Shown piece after piece: positions 47,049-57,574 of a stretch of DNA of 64,000 bases (positions are counted from its first letter, which is position 1; the number at the start of each line of letters is the position of its first letter). Below the pieces are notes generated by a model that was not told the DNA's origin, searched no databases, and saw only the letters and a list, made by a program, of their open reading frames with translations. Source of the stretch: Amyloporia xantha (Eukaryota; Basidiomycota; Agaricomycetes; Polyporales; Adustoporiaceae); NCBI GenBank assembly GCA_036971615.1, contig JAYKKR010000001.1, positions 2,418,001-2,482,000 of the forward strand, written 5' to 3'. The position numbers were made by a program, and so were the translations under genes.

Positions 47049-50000
47049 ATGTCTCGACTGCCCTCGAACTATTCCACAGATTCAAACCGTCCCCGTATCC
47101 CATCTGCCTTACAAAATGGCGCATCGACGACACCCACAACGCCCGTGAGGCCCTTACAGATCAACCGTACTCCAACACGTCCGACTACGCCGAGCAGTGC
47201 CTCCACTGTATCTACCTCGCCGGTGATGTCGAAAGGTCCCCCGCGTCCCATGAGATCTGGGCTGAGAGAGCGTCGCGTCTCTGACCGTTCCACTTCTGAC
47301 CGAGCTTCTATGGACTCGCGTATCACTCGTGACTCGAGGATTTCGGGAGACAACCACGATGCAGGACGCCCTGATCAGTCCTTTTCCAGAACACGTAATA
47401 ATGTGGCAAGTTCATCTAGTTTATCCAACGGGAGACCAAGGCCCGCGCCATCCCCAGCGCCCCCTCCCATGTCTCCAGAGTCGGACATATCGCCTACCTC
47501 TTTAGCTGCCGTCGCGGCCTTCCAGGCGCTCGGCAGGAAAAGAGGTATGTCCAATGACAGTATGATGGATGCCGAGTATGAGAGAGAAAAGGCTAGAGAG
47601 TACGAGCTTCAGAAGGCCCGGCAGCAGAGGTTGCGGGATAGGGTACCAGGAAGGAAGGCAACTAGAAAAGCAAAGGCGGGAGACATTGATGGTGAGTCTT
47701 CCCTTAAGTGGTGCTTTGCCATCATGGGAAGGTTGGTTTCTATACCAGCGCAGGTCTAACGTTACCCTCCAGCTGTTCTTGACGAGATCAAGGATGAATG
47801 GGCGATTGTTACTGATGCCGACGTGAGTTTCAATATTTGGGCAGGAGGCGTTGAATACATCTAAATGTCCCTAGTTCAATCCTGTGGACCTGGCGCTGCA
47901 ACTGTTGGATGACTCTTCCCTCGGGAAAGATATGGATTCTTTCCTTCGGACGAAAGACATGCTGTCGAAAGCGCTGAAAGGGTCGGTTGATAGTACGTTG
48001 GCACAAGTCTGAGTGTCGAATGTCTGACGCGACAGTTCACGTCACAAATCTCAGAATACTATCAGGCATTTGCTGGCGCACTTCCTCACCATGCTGCTCT
48101 GCTCAACCATCTCGGAATGACGCAAGATCAGGTACGAGAAGCCCGGTCCACCTTGCAGGAAGCAAAGGACACCCTGGGAAATAAGCGAGCCGATTTAGTT
48201 CAATTATGGTCCAGAAGCCAGACAGTTGACGAGATGATGCGCATACTGGATCAAATGTATGGTTTCATTCCAGTTGTTAGACTTGATGTGACAGTGCTGA
48301 GAATCATCGCAGTGAACGTCTCAGAGCAGTCCCGGACGCATTGGAAAGCCTCATTTCTGAAAAGCGACTTCTCCAGCTGCTGTACTCCTTGTACGAAGCC
48401 TGAAAATGATCAATAAACAGGATATGCTGGATATCGGTGCCGTTTCCGACTTACGAAGTTATCTCAACGCTCAAGAAGTGGTGAGTCGCGATTGATGAGA
48501 AATTGTCTCGATCGCTCAAGCCTGTCCAATCAGTCGCTCAGAGAAATCCTCATCGATGAGCTCCACAGCCATCTATATTTGAGATCTTTCTGGTGTGAGT
48601 CTCGCTGGTCCGTGTATACTCCGGGCCAGCAATCATGTAAGTTGGGCTCATTGTCTGCACATGGCTTTTGAGTAAGATTTTCCCAGTTCCTGCGCTTGAC
48701 TCTGAAGAGGAGCCTTTATCGGCCGATACCAAAACATCTTTCGCTCAACCAGCATCTCCAATTTCGCGACCAACAAGATTAAGCCGATTTCTAGACGACC
48801 TTGCACTACGCCCTAACGACCCGCCTTTTGACATCAACGAACAAAATATCCGCGATAGTACATCGGGAGCAGGCCTGTCTGTTTCTGCCAGCACCTCCGC
48901 TCTGGGTATTCCCACTGTACAGTCGTCTTCGTCCATATCTGGTGGCACTACCTCGACCTTCTTGTCCAACTCGCTTCAGCCAACCCCGCCCCGAAATCCG
49001 GAAGCTGATTCCTTTTCATATATTGAAACACTCCTCGAATCACTCGCGGTACTTGGTAAGCTGGGCAGTGCCCTCGACGTTGTCGCACAGAAACTGCCTG
49101 GCGAGATCTTTTCTCTGGTCGAGGGTACACTGGATGAAGTCGAGGAACGAGCAGAGTTCGGTCGCAGAAATTCCGTATTGACTTCTGCGGGCCCTAGTTC
49201 TGGAACGGGAAGGCTAGATGAGGCGTTGCTTCTATCAAACTCCGCTGCTCCAGCCAATGGTATAGGCCTCGGAACGGGCATTCCAGGAGTCACAATCGCC
49301 CCTGGAGCAGTACTCTCTTTCGGTGGCGGAGGAAGCAGGGGCCCAAGTTTAAAAACCTTTTACCTGCGATTAGGTGCCCTGGAGGCCTCGACAAAGCATG
49401 GGGACCAGGAGACTCTGCGAGATTTCTTCTGGACACTGTATTCCAAACTTGACGCTGTCACTCAAGGTCTGCGTGTCGTATACGAGATTGCAAATCGAAT
49501 AGGGTCGGTGAGTAACAATTAAGCAACATCGGTGGTCATTACATGATAACACTTCAGAATAATTGAAGGCTGACCACTCATAACCTCTCTGCAGCGACGA
49601 GACTTCAGGGATTCTTCGGGCGCAAAACCCGGATCCCTGTTTCCATTAGTTGAAGTATGGATGCCAATACAGGCAGAGGTTCGTATCTCAGGTGATGCTA
49701 TATTGGTCGTGACGTGAACCTTGATATAGGTCCGAACACTGATCGGCGACTACGTGACCGATGAAGAGCAAGGGACTGTCTCCGGACGCAATCCGATCTC
49801 ATCTATAAATGAGGTTCTTCGAGAGGGTAAATTCAACCGAGACAAGACAAAGGTCGGTCTGGTACAGTGACGGATCCCAGAATGGTATACTTAATCTTGA
49901 CACAGCCAGTGTTCCGGTTTGCGGATACAGACAGCAAATCTACTACAAAGGTCCTCAGGCAACACGAAGATGAACTGACACGTGTTCTAAAGGACACTGT

Positions 50001-51968
50001 GCCGGGTTTGGTACAAGGCTCAGCAGATAACGCTGTTCAGGCTACGCTGTCCGCGGTCGGGACAGACGATCGACTGATTGGAACAGGACAGCATCACAGA
50101 GTTCTCGTCCATCCGGATGCATTCCATGTTAGCGTCCTGTTCCAACCTACGCTAGCATGGCTGGATCGTATAGCGGACGTTCTCCCATCTGGTTTAGAGG
50201 CTGCTCGATCGTCAAGTGTAGTACTCGACGAGTTTGTACTTAACGTATATCTGCCTCAGCTGGAAGACAAAGTCTCGTTGCTCTTCCATCAAACAGTCAC
50301 TAGTGGGTGTCTTTCATCTCCTGCGGCGTAAGTCTAAATATAAGCTTTAGGCCCTGACGCCTTCGAGCCCGATCCCGCATCAACCAAATTGTCACCCGAG
50401 CCACTGGTCAAGGTGGGTCTATTGTGGAAATATTCAACTCGTGCCTAGCTCTAAATATGTGTCCCATGAAGGCAAGTGTCCAGGTAATGGCGCTAATCAA
50501 CTCGTTATGTGCTATGCTCAGGACGACGCCATTCCATCGAGAGAACTATTCTCGGCTCATACTGACCGTCATTGGCCAATTTTATCAGCGGTGTAGTGAT
50601 AGGTTTTACGACTTGGTTGCCATCAAGGACGACGCACTGTCTCCATCTGGATCGCACGTCGCTCTGGCCTCACAGTGGGCACAGAAAGCAGAACTCACTA
50701 CTTGTTTGTCTGAATTATTTGGCCTGACTGGCGACGGCAGCGCTGCTGCAAAGCGGCACCAGCTGTGTCGACAGGAGGCACATCTTGAACAAAGCCTCCT
50801 AGGTGACCGATCGATTTCAAGGACAGAGCTCATCGCGTCGACTAGGAACCTCTCCGCATTAGCAAGCCTGTATCGCAGTGTAGTAAGTTCAATTCGTTGG
50901 TTTGGATTCTACGTAGCTGAACTCTAGATAGATATGGTTTGCTGCAGAGTTAGATGCCTTGAAGTCGGCACCTGAAACTGCTCTCTCGCCTACAACTCCC
51001 CTGAGGCTGGAGCCTGTGAGCGCGATGACGCCTTACACTCCTTATCTACCTGCAATCGCTCCGGTGCACGCCAGCGAGCCACTAAGTCTTCCTCTCTCAT
51101 CTGCGATGGCGATGTGAGTCTTGTGGTGATCGCGCTCGGATGCAGCTCGTTGATAAATTTCTAGGCGATTCCAAGCGCTCCATATGACATATGCTCAGCT
51201 AGCAGAGCTCATTATATACAGCCTCCGCATCGACATCAGATGCCGTGCCACTCATCACTTAGACCTTGCACTACGACATGTAAGTAGACTACCTCGCCGT
51301 ATGTCGGTAGGATACTCAAGTGTCTCTTCAGGGTGTCTACCGGATCGAGCGGGACGTCAGCGAACCCGATCCAAATGTCATCGACTTCAACATGGAGCTA
51401 GGCCGATGTGACGATTGGGCCTCGTCCACCCTTCCTGCGACGGAGCGGAGGTGTGTTGATAAGCCATTAAGACTTGCATCGTGATCCTGAAAATTGGATG
51501 TAGATTCATCTTCGAGGGCCTGGGGCACCTATTGGAACGCCTCCTCATATCGAACGCGCGCTATATCCGTATGGCTAACGCTTTCGGCATCAAGAAGATG
51601 ATGCGGAACATGCTAGCTCTGCAGCAGAACATCAAGACGATCACTAACGATAGTCACGATACCGAATTCGAGCGAGCCAAGCGATACTACTCATTGTTCG
51701 CAATGTCCCCGCAGGCGAGTCGGTTGTGCTAGTTATTTAATGACACTCGGCACTGATAGTTTGGTTTCTACAGGAAATGCTCGACAGCATTCGGCGGAAA
51801 CAGGAGTTCAGTTTCGACGAATACAAGACCATGCTCGACCTCCAGTGCGGCGTCGATCCCAGTCTCGGCGAAGGCGGCGCCGCGCAGGCTGCAGATCGCA
51901 ATTACAGTATGTACGTGATTGATCTGCACGGACTCGAGTTGGAGACGTCTACGGAGGACGGTCCATAA
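47049..51968 (+). CDS. SEC8: Exocyst complex subunit SEC8 (one-base frame break)
   Basis: Seventeen exons: 47049-47691, 47773-47822, 47875-47992, 48055-48256, 48313-48480, 48534-48636, 48687-49507, 49595-49678, 49730-49852, 49906-50302, 50351-50412, 50472-50882, 50932-51113, 51165-51279, 51332-51450, 51504-51714, 51774-51968. The sum is 4004 nt, one short of a multiple of three; about 1334 aa once the missing base is allowed for. The protein tethers secretory vesicles to the plasma membrane. A disordered N-terminus is followed by the Sec8 domain (IKDEWAIVTDADFNPVDLAL, ERLRAVPDALESLISEKRLL, AVLLVRSLKMINKQDMLDI, DELHSHLYLRSFW, SYIETLLESLAVLGKLGSAL) and helical C-terminal regions. The frame shifts at CTCCAG|CTGCTG near 48374, where one G appears missing. 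Intron 16 uses a GC donor. It converges on the LYR gene with 66 nt between stops. Confidence 0.9.
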
Positions 51969-52034
51969 TCTCCAAGAGGATACCTCGCTTTCACCTCCGC
52001 CACGACTTGATCATCACTATTTATGCACTTTATT

Positions 52035-53331
52035 TCATGTTGTCGGAACCTGTTGTACCCCCTGCTTCTCCATCCTTTTCAAATTCTCAACGGGTAGACC
52101 TTTGGCACTTTTCATGCGCGGCTTCTCCGTCTGTGCAGCTTCGAACCATGCAATGTCCACGGCATCGGCATCGGCAAGCCGGTTTGGGGAATGGCGTAAG
52201 TTTGCATGAAGAGCATGGCGCGAGACAGAGACTTGATACTTCCCATTAGGCGGCCGTGAATTGCCCTTCTGCTCTTCCGCTCGCGGCCGGGAGTACGTGA
52301 GGATGGGAAGCCGCCCCAACAAATGTGCAAATCGGCGGCGCAAGAAACGAGGGCGAAGATGTGATTGAATAGACAATGATGGGTGCTCTGCTGGCTGTTC
52401 TTTCGGGGCCTTGGCTGTGAAAGATGCCGGATTTGCCAAGGCTTCTATTTCTTCAAATATGCCTTCATCTTGCATACCCACCCCGCGCACACCAGCCTGG
52501 CTGAGAGCGCTTTTGTCAGTTAGACGGCACGGACCCTCTGCATTGCGTCCTTCGTCTAGCACCACTTGAAGCGGGGGATATACTCTTTTCACTTGCTCGG
52601 TGTAAAAGCGCCAACGTATATTAACTTCACGGCGTTTGCTGAACGGCCCCAACAAACGTGCTTCGTCAGAATTGGGATCTGCACGAGCTGGCAGCGTCGG
52701 GGGCCGTCTCAGGGCTTGAGGCGTGAGCGGCTTCTTATTGTGAGACATCTTGGACGTGAGCAGCGCGGTCAACTCTGCCGAATAAACTGGTGGACGAGAA
52801 CTCTCTACTGCAGGGATGATTTTGGCCGGGAGAGGAGCACTAGGGTCAGGAAGAATAGGCTGGAGGAAAGACAATTATTGGTAATATAACCTTGAATTAA
52901 GGAAAGACCATCGCACGTTCATAAGCTCCCACCTGAGCTTGCCCTTTCGACCGTATGCAAGATCAAGAATGTGGTCGAACTTCTCTGCGCTTCCCGAATT
53001 CGCTAATTTCAGCTTATTGAGCTCCTAGATGGACAAACACGAACGTTCGCCCGTTTCAGACTATGTAATGCACGTTGGAATGTGACGATACCTTTCCCGC
53101 TCTTCTCATCTTTTTGGCCCGTAAATCAGGTCTCTGGGTCTCCAGAATGGCGCGAACATCATCACCGAGTTTCAGCTTGAAAAACTGACTGTAGGTAGTC
53201 AATGCGTGAGCTGCACGTTCGACGCGGAGAATTACATACCGGAGGTATGGAGTAGGAAGCAAACGGATCTGGCGGTGGAACAACCTGTAGAACGAGAATA
53301 TCGAAGCGACATCAGCGGACATAGAGTGCAA
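52035..53331 (-). CDS. LYR-motif-type mitochondrial protein
   Basis: Four exons (53331-53240, 53188-53092, 53024-52917, 52859-52035) sum to 1122 nt (373 aa). The N-terminus carries an LYR-like motif in the form FYRLFHRQIRLLPTPYLRQF, then a basic helical segment (VRAILETQRPDLRAKKMRR) and DHILDLAYGRKGKLRWELM. LYR proteins serve assembly of mitochondrial complexes and Fe-S proteins. The remaining ~270 residues are less conserved, including a conserved-looking RREVNIRWRFYTEQVKRVYP and a basic RPRFLRRRFAHLLGRLPIL. An in-frame ATG at 53322 is an alternative start. Family assignment is by motif only. Confidence 0.6.
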
Positions 53332-53964
53332 TTAACCTGCGGCCAGGCACGAAGCCATTGAATCAACACAAGAGGAGGAAGACAAGGATCAGACTTGCTG
53401 CGAGCAATGAGGGGACTCCCTCCTCCCGAGGATCCTCCAGACGACGTCCGCGGTCACGCAGTCGAGGCATGTGATCGAGACACGCAATGTCTCCCAAGCT
53501 CGTTCTTGTCGAGACTCGACACGCTAACGTCGTTGTTGACAACGTTCATCTCTTGGACAGAGGAACATCGTCCTCTACACGCGATGCGGACTCTAGAACT
53601 AATACACAACATCCAGGTTTCCCTCGTATGGCACCGTTCGAGGCCTCTAACGCACTCATGAAGAAAGCCGGTTACGCATCGTGCCTCTCCCGTGAAGTTA
53701 CTCCGGACATAATGACGCGCTTTTCTACTTCTGACGCGCAACAGCATGGTTATATGCCAGCCGACAACTAAGCATCAAGCACGGGTGGCAGGGAAATCCT
53801 TGTGCACACTCGCACATGGACGAGAATATCACCGTGGTTTGTCCGCGACATCGAATCTTCCCTCCAGTGATTTACTTAGAAAGCGGAAGCAATAGAGAAA
53901 ACATATATAGAGGCTGCATATGAGACGTCTTTCATTGTCAGCTCTTGCCACACTACACGGCGAG
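53332..53964. other. Divergent intergenic region, LYR gene to endoglucanase 1
   Basis: About 630 bases include two overlapping plus-strand frames (53395-53661 and 53487-53771) without recognisable motifs. The last 100 bases form the core promoter of endoglucanase 1. Confidence 0.4.
53900..53925 (+). promoter_or_regulatory. TATA box and shared AGAGGCTGCA motif, endoglucanase 1
   Basis: A TATATA at ~53904-53909, about 56 nt before the ATG, is followed directly by AGAGGCTGCA. The paralogous endoglucanase 2 has TATAAAAGAGGCTGCA at the same distance, so the block is probably a conserved core promoter. Confidence 0.6.
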
Positions 53965-55537
53965 ATGATTAGTTACGCTACAGCCGTTCTCGCGGTGCTC
54001 TCTGCTGCCCTCCTACCCCAAGGTGCGGATGCTCAACTTCCACGCTTGGGAGGTGTGAATACTGCAGGATACGATTTCACTGTTGTGCGTACATTTTGAT
54101 TTGGCTGTCCGTGGAATTGCCAAAGTGAACGTTATATGACAGTACACAAACGGAAGCTTCACTAACAATGGTTAGTGCGGTTTGTGCGAATCCAGGCATG
54201 GGGTTCTCATACATTTATTCAGCTGCTCCGCCTCCAACTTGGCAGTATGCGCACTTTTCAGGAGAGGGTGCCAATCTCTACCGTGTCCGTAAGTGCATTA
54301 TGCCTTTCTGCAAGCTAGGCTCCATTCATAACTCTTGTCAATTGCAGCCTTCGGTATGTCAAAATTGAATAAGTTGCTCCTACGTTACTCAAAGCTTCTC
54401 AAGCATGGCAGGAGATGACTCCGGAACTGGGAGGCCCTATCAACTTAACTTTCTTTGAGCAGTACAACAGCACGGTTCAAGCCGCACTTGCATCCAGTCC
54501 GTATGCCTACGTTGATGTGGATCTTGTTGGTGCAGAGCATTTCACCTAAAAGTACAAGTTTAACTAACTAGTCATCTGTAGCACAACTATGCAAGGTGGA
54601 ACGGCGGAATCATCGCTCAAGGAGGGCCGACTAATGAGCAATACGCCTCCATTTGGGCCCAGATCGCCGCGCTGTATGGAAAAAACGACCGCCTGATCTT
54701 GTAAGCTGTCGATTTCCTTGACATAACGGATTCCTGTCTCACAGTTCGTTCTTGTAGCGGTATCATGAACGAGCCGCATGATCTTGATATTCCTACCTGG
54801 GCGGAGTCGGTTCAATATGCGGTGAACGCGATTCGTGCAGCAGGGGCCACCAATTACCTCCTTCTGCCCGGTTCAAACTACACCTCCGCGCAGACATTCC
54901 CGACTGGTGCTGGTCCGTATTTGCTCAACGTTACTGATCCCCTGGGTGGCACCGAAAGGCTCATCTTCGACGGTATGACATACAACATTGTTGTTCGGAT
55001 ACGAAGCATGGCTAAATCATCGCTTTCCAGTGCACAAATACCTTGACTACGACAACAGTGGTACCCATGCGGAGTGTGTCACAGTACGTCGTGTTTCCTT
55101 ACCAAATGCAACCAATTTAACGTCCGATCGTAGAACAACACCGTAGTAATGGAGACTCTTGTCAGCTGGCTCCGGGCTAACGGCAATCGCCAAGCTATCC
55201 TGAGCGAGACAGGTGGAGGTAACACCGCAAGTTGTGAGGAGTAGTACGTTCTCTGCACTCACTATTTCAGTCGCATATGATAATGATGCGCGGAACGATT
55301 CAGCCTTGGACAGGAACTCGCCTACGTCAAGTCAGCATATCCGAACATGGCCGGGTTTTCGATATGGGCTGCCGGCTCTTTCGCGACGGACTACATCTTG
55401 TCTGTGACGCCCTACGCGAATGGCACTGACCAGCCTCTCTGGGTAGACGCAGGTGAGTTCACGTTGCTTGGGAATAGGGCTGCCATCGGCTCATATAGTA
55501 CATGTTTTTAGTGCGACCTAACTTGCCTCTGTTGTGA
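53965..55537 (+). CDS. Endo-beta-1,4-glucanase 1, GH5 (subfamily 5 type), secreted
   Basis: Eleven exons (53965-54084, 54143-54170, 54223-54288, 54348-54353, 54404-54525, 54582-54700, 54758-54972, 55031-55083, 55134-55243, 55304-55452, 55512-55537) sum to 1014 nt (337 aa). A signal peptide is evident (ATAVLAVLSAALLPQGADA). GH5 landmarks: LGGVNTAGYDF, FSGEGANLYRVPFAWQEMTP, DLHNYARWNG, the acid/base Glu in GIMNEPHDL, HKYLDYDNSGTHAEC, and the nucleophile Glu in LSETGGG. It has no CBM1 or linker, only the catalytic domain. The enzyme would cleave cellulose or related glucans outside the cell. Exon 4 is 6 nt long. It faces a paralogue at 57575-59051. Confidence 0.93.
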
Positions 55538-55985
55538 GGCCGCTGTCAATAACAGCCTGAAAGGTTCTCTGGCTATACGTGGACATTTGTATCTACCCTG
55601 TCTGACAATATGATGGAGTGTATGATACCATATTTGATATTTGACTACCACAGCAGTGGATGAGAATAGCGAACATGATCAACGAAAAGCTCAGGATAAG
55701 TGATGGTTTAAGAAAAACTGACCTTTTGGCCTCGCATACGATTGAAGGTCGTCATCCTCTTGTTGCTTGCCACTGTTCGTGAAAAAAGTCTTTGCAATGT
55801 ATCATCTATCTGTAGATATACAATTCCTGAGATTGGACTCGGCCCTGAAGCCGGATAGTGCAAAGTTGAGATTAAGAATCTCAAGTAGCTGTCCGTGAAG
55901 CGGATTAAACTGGTACTGAGCCTGCGAAGGTGGAAGGAAGTATCTACTCCGAGCTCAAATTGTACCCCATTCGGAGCCATGTAAA
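55538..55985. other. Between endoglucanase 1 and the transposon
   Basis: About 450 bases of 3' flank. A minus-strand frame (56037-55708) crosses the transposon boundary, so it cannot represent one ancestral protein. Nothing else was recognised. Confidence 0.4.
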
Positions 55986-55993
55986 CATATAGC

Positions 55994-56312
55994 CAGTCTC
56001 CTACCCAGCCTTCTCCGGGCGGTGAGAGGGGCTTCATCCTAGGGACTTATTCTATGCTATGTTCTAAATCATGTGACTGCTTAATACTATCACGTGCCAT
56101 CAGATCCCAATTCACAGATCAACCTTATTCCCCTCGACCGCCCTACGAAGACTGGCACAAAACATTTGTAAACAAACCAGCCACAAGCACGCCGGGGTGG
56201 CTAGCAACGGCAAGCCAACGGCGGACATTCGAAATTAGAGAAAAGGCGTAAATCATAGAATTAGTGGTCGGCCATTTTTGGAGAACGAGTGTCGTCGCGT
56301 CGCGTCGATCGC
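55994..56312. repeat. Left terminal inverted repeat of the foldback transposon
   Basis: About 319 bp, reverse-complementary to 56718-57047. Near its inner end it carries a short CGCGT tandem array (about two units, around 56296-56305), while the right arm has about four, which explains the length difference. Confidence 0.85.
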
Positions 56313-56717
56313 AAAAAGACTTCACAGTTGTCTCACTACTGCAACACTACTGTTGCATACATCAATTTAAGGCTAAGCTACACTTCTAAATGGCTCCCCC
56401 CTGTTCTGCTCCTGGTCCCTCCAGCACATCGTCTCACACTCCTGATGTACTGTCGTTCAGAGAGATGCGGGCATGGGTAATCCAGTTGGTTGTGACCAGA
56501 GAACTTCTCGGATTATGCAAGAATGCAGATAGGATTTCACAACAAGATTCAAGGATTTCCGTTTGTACAGGATGGTCAATAGAGTTGTTTTTGAGCATAG
56601 ACAAGAATATAGTGCTCAGATTGAGGTCGAGAGCTCGCAGAGTGCCGCTCAGAACCTCTAGTTGCTGAAATAGACTGATCATCTCGAAACAAAGACAACT
56701 GTAAGTCTCTTCGAGAA

Positions 56718-57047
56718 CGCGATTGACGCGACGCGACGCGACGCGACGACACTCGTTCTCCAAAAATGGCCGACCACTAATTCTATGATTTACGCCTTTT
56801 CTCTAATTTCGAATGTCCGCCGTTGGCTTGCCGTTGCTAGCCACCCCGGCGTGCTTGTGGCTGGTTTGTTTACAAATGTTTTGTGCCAGTCTTCGTAGGG
56901 CGGTCGAGGGGAATAAGGTTGATCTGTGAATTGGGATCTGATGGCACGTGATAGTATTAAGCAGTCACATGATTTAGAACATAGCATAGAATAAGTCCCT
57001 AGGATGAAGCCCCTCTCACCACCCGGAGAAGGCTGGGTAGGAGACTG
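56718..57047. repeat. Right terminal inverted repeat of the foldback transposon
   Basis: About 330 bp, reverse-complementary to 55994-56312. Its inner end carries the longer ACGCG tandem array (around 56725-56748). Confidence 0.85.
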
Positions 57048-57055
57048 CATATAGC

Positions 57056-57574
57056 TAGAATGTGAATGTAGTAGGCATTTCCTGAGTGTTTCGCAGCCAA
57101 ATCAGACGAACCACGAAATTATTTGCAGTCCATGTCGTAATAAGAAAACGTGAACCGGCGCTATCTCATCATGTATTACATAAAGAGTGTTGAGTGCAGC
57201 GTTGAAGATTTATGTCAGCGAATCGTCAAGTTAGAGCACTGGCCTAGCCTAGCCTTCCGTCATCTCGGGTGTCCACGAGAACTGGTATTCAAGGGGCAAA
57301 CCACTCCACAACAATGCTTTAAAACCCCTCTGACATTCAGAACAATGACCGCTTTGCCGGGACCCGCAGAATATTGTATATCACAATCCGGCGATCATAA
57401 CACCATAGTTTCCAGACATATCGTGCGCATTCCAAAGCACACTAAGCATCCCTACTTAACCGAGATCAAGGAACGATCCTTCCATCGCTTCCTTCTTGAC
57501 ATTGGGATCTCAAGGCAGGTAGGGTTCGACTATGACCTCTACATTAGAAGTGGGCTTGTTAACCGTCAATAGTT
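57056..57574. other. Between the transposon and endoglucanase 2
   Basis: About 520 bases of 3' flank. A 140-codon plus-strand frame (57150-57572) has no recognisable family and ends next to the endoglucanase 2 stop; it may be a chance frame. Confidence 0.35.

Larger units (their letters stand above)
55986..57055. mobile_element. Non-autonomous hAT-like foldback transposon with 8-bp target-site duplication
   Basis: The element occupies 55994-57047. Its ends are long inverted repeats starting CAGTCTCCTACCCAGCC; left arm ~55994-56312, right arm ~57047-56718, nearly identical (one C/T difference is seen near the tips). Both arms encode the same 65-residue translation, which shows perfect identity over ~200 bp. 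The flanks carry a perfect 8-bp direct repeat, CATATAGC, at 55986-55993 and 57048-57055. Eight-bp duplications and CA-starting ends fit the hAT superfamily. The ~400-bp centre has one 109-codon minus-strand frame (56763-56434) without transposase motifs. The near-identity of arms suggests a recent insertion. Confidence 0.85.

Noticed and set aside
55708..56037. 109-codon minus-strand frame at the transposon's left edge
   Set aside because: It crosses the insertion boundary at 55994, so it cannot be one ancestral protein.
56054..57050. Two small genes encoding the same 65-residue sequence
   Set aside because: They are translations of the two inverted-repeat arms of the transposon.
57150..57572. 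140-codon plus-strand frame as a gene
   Set aside because: No family, no promoter context and no intron; kept only as a note in the flanking region.
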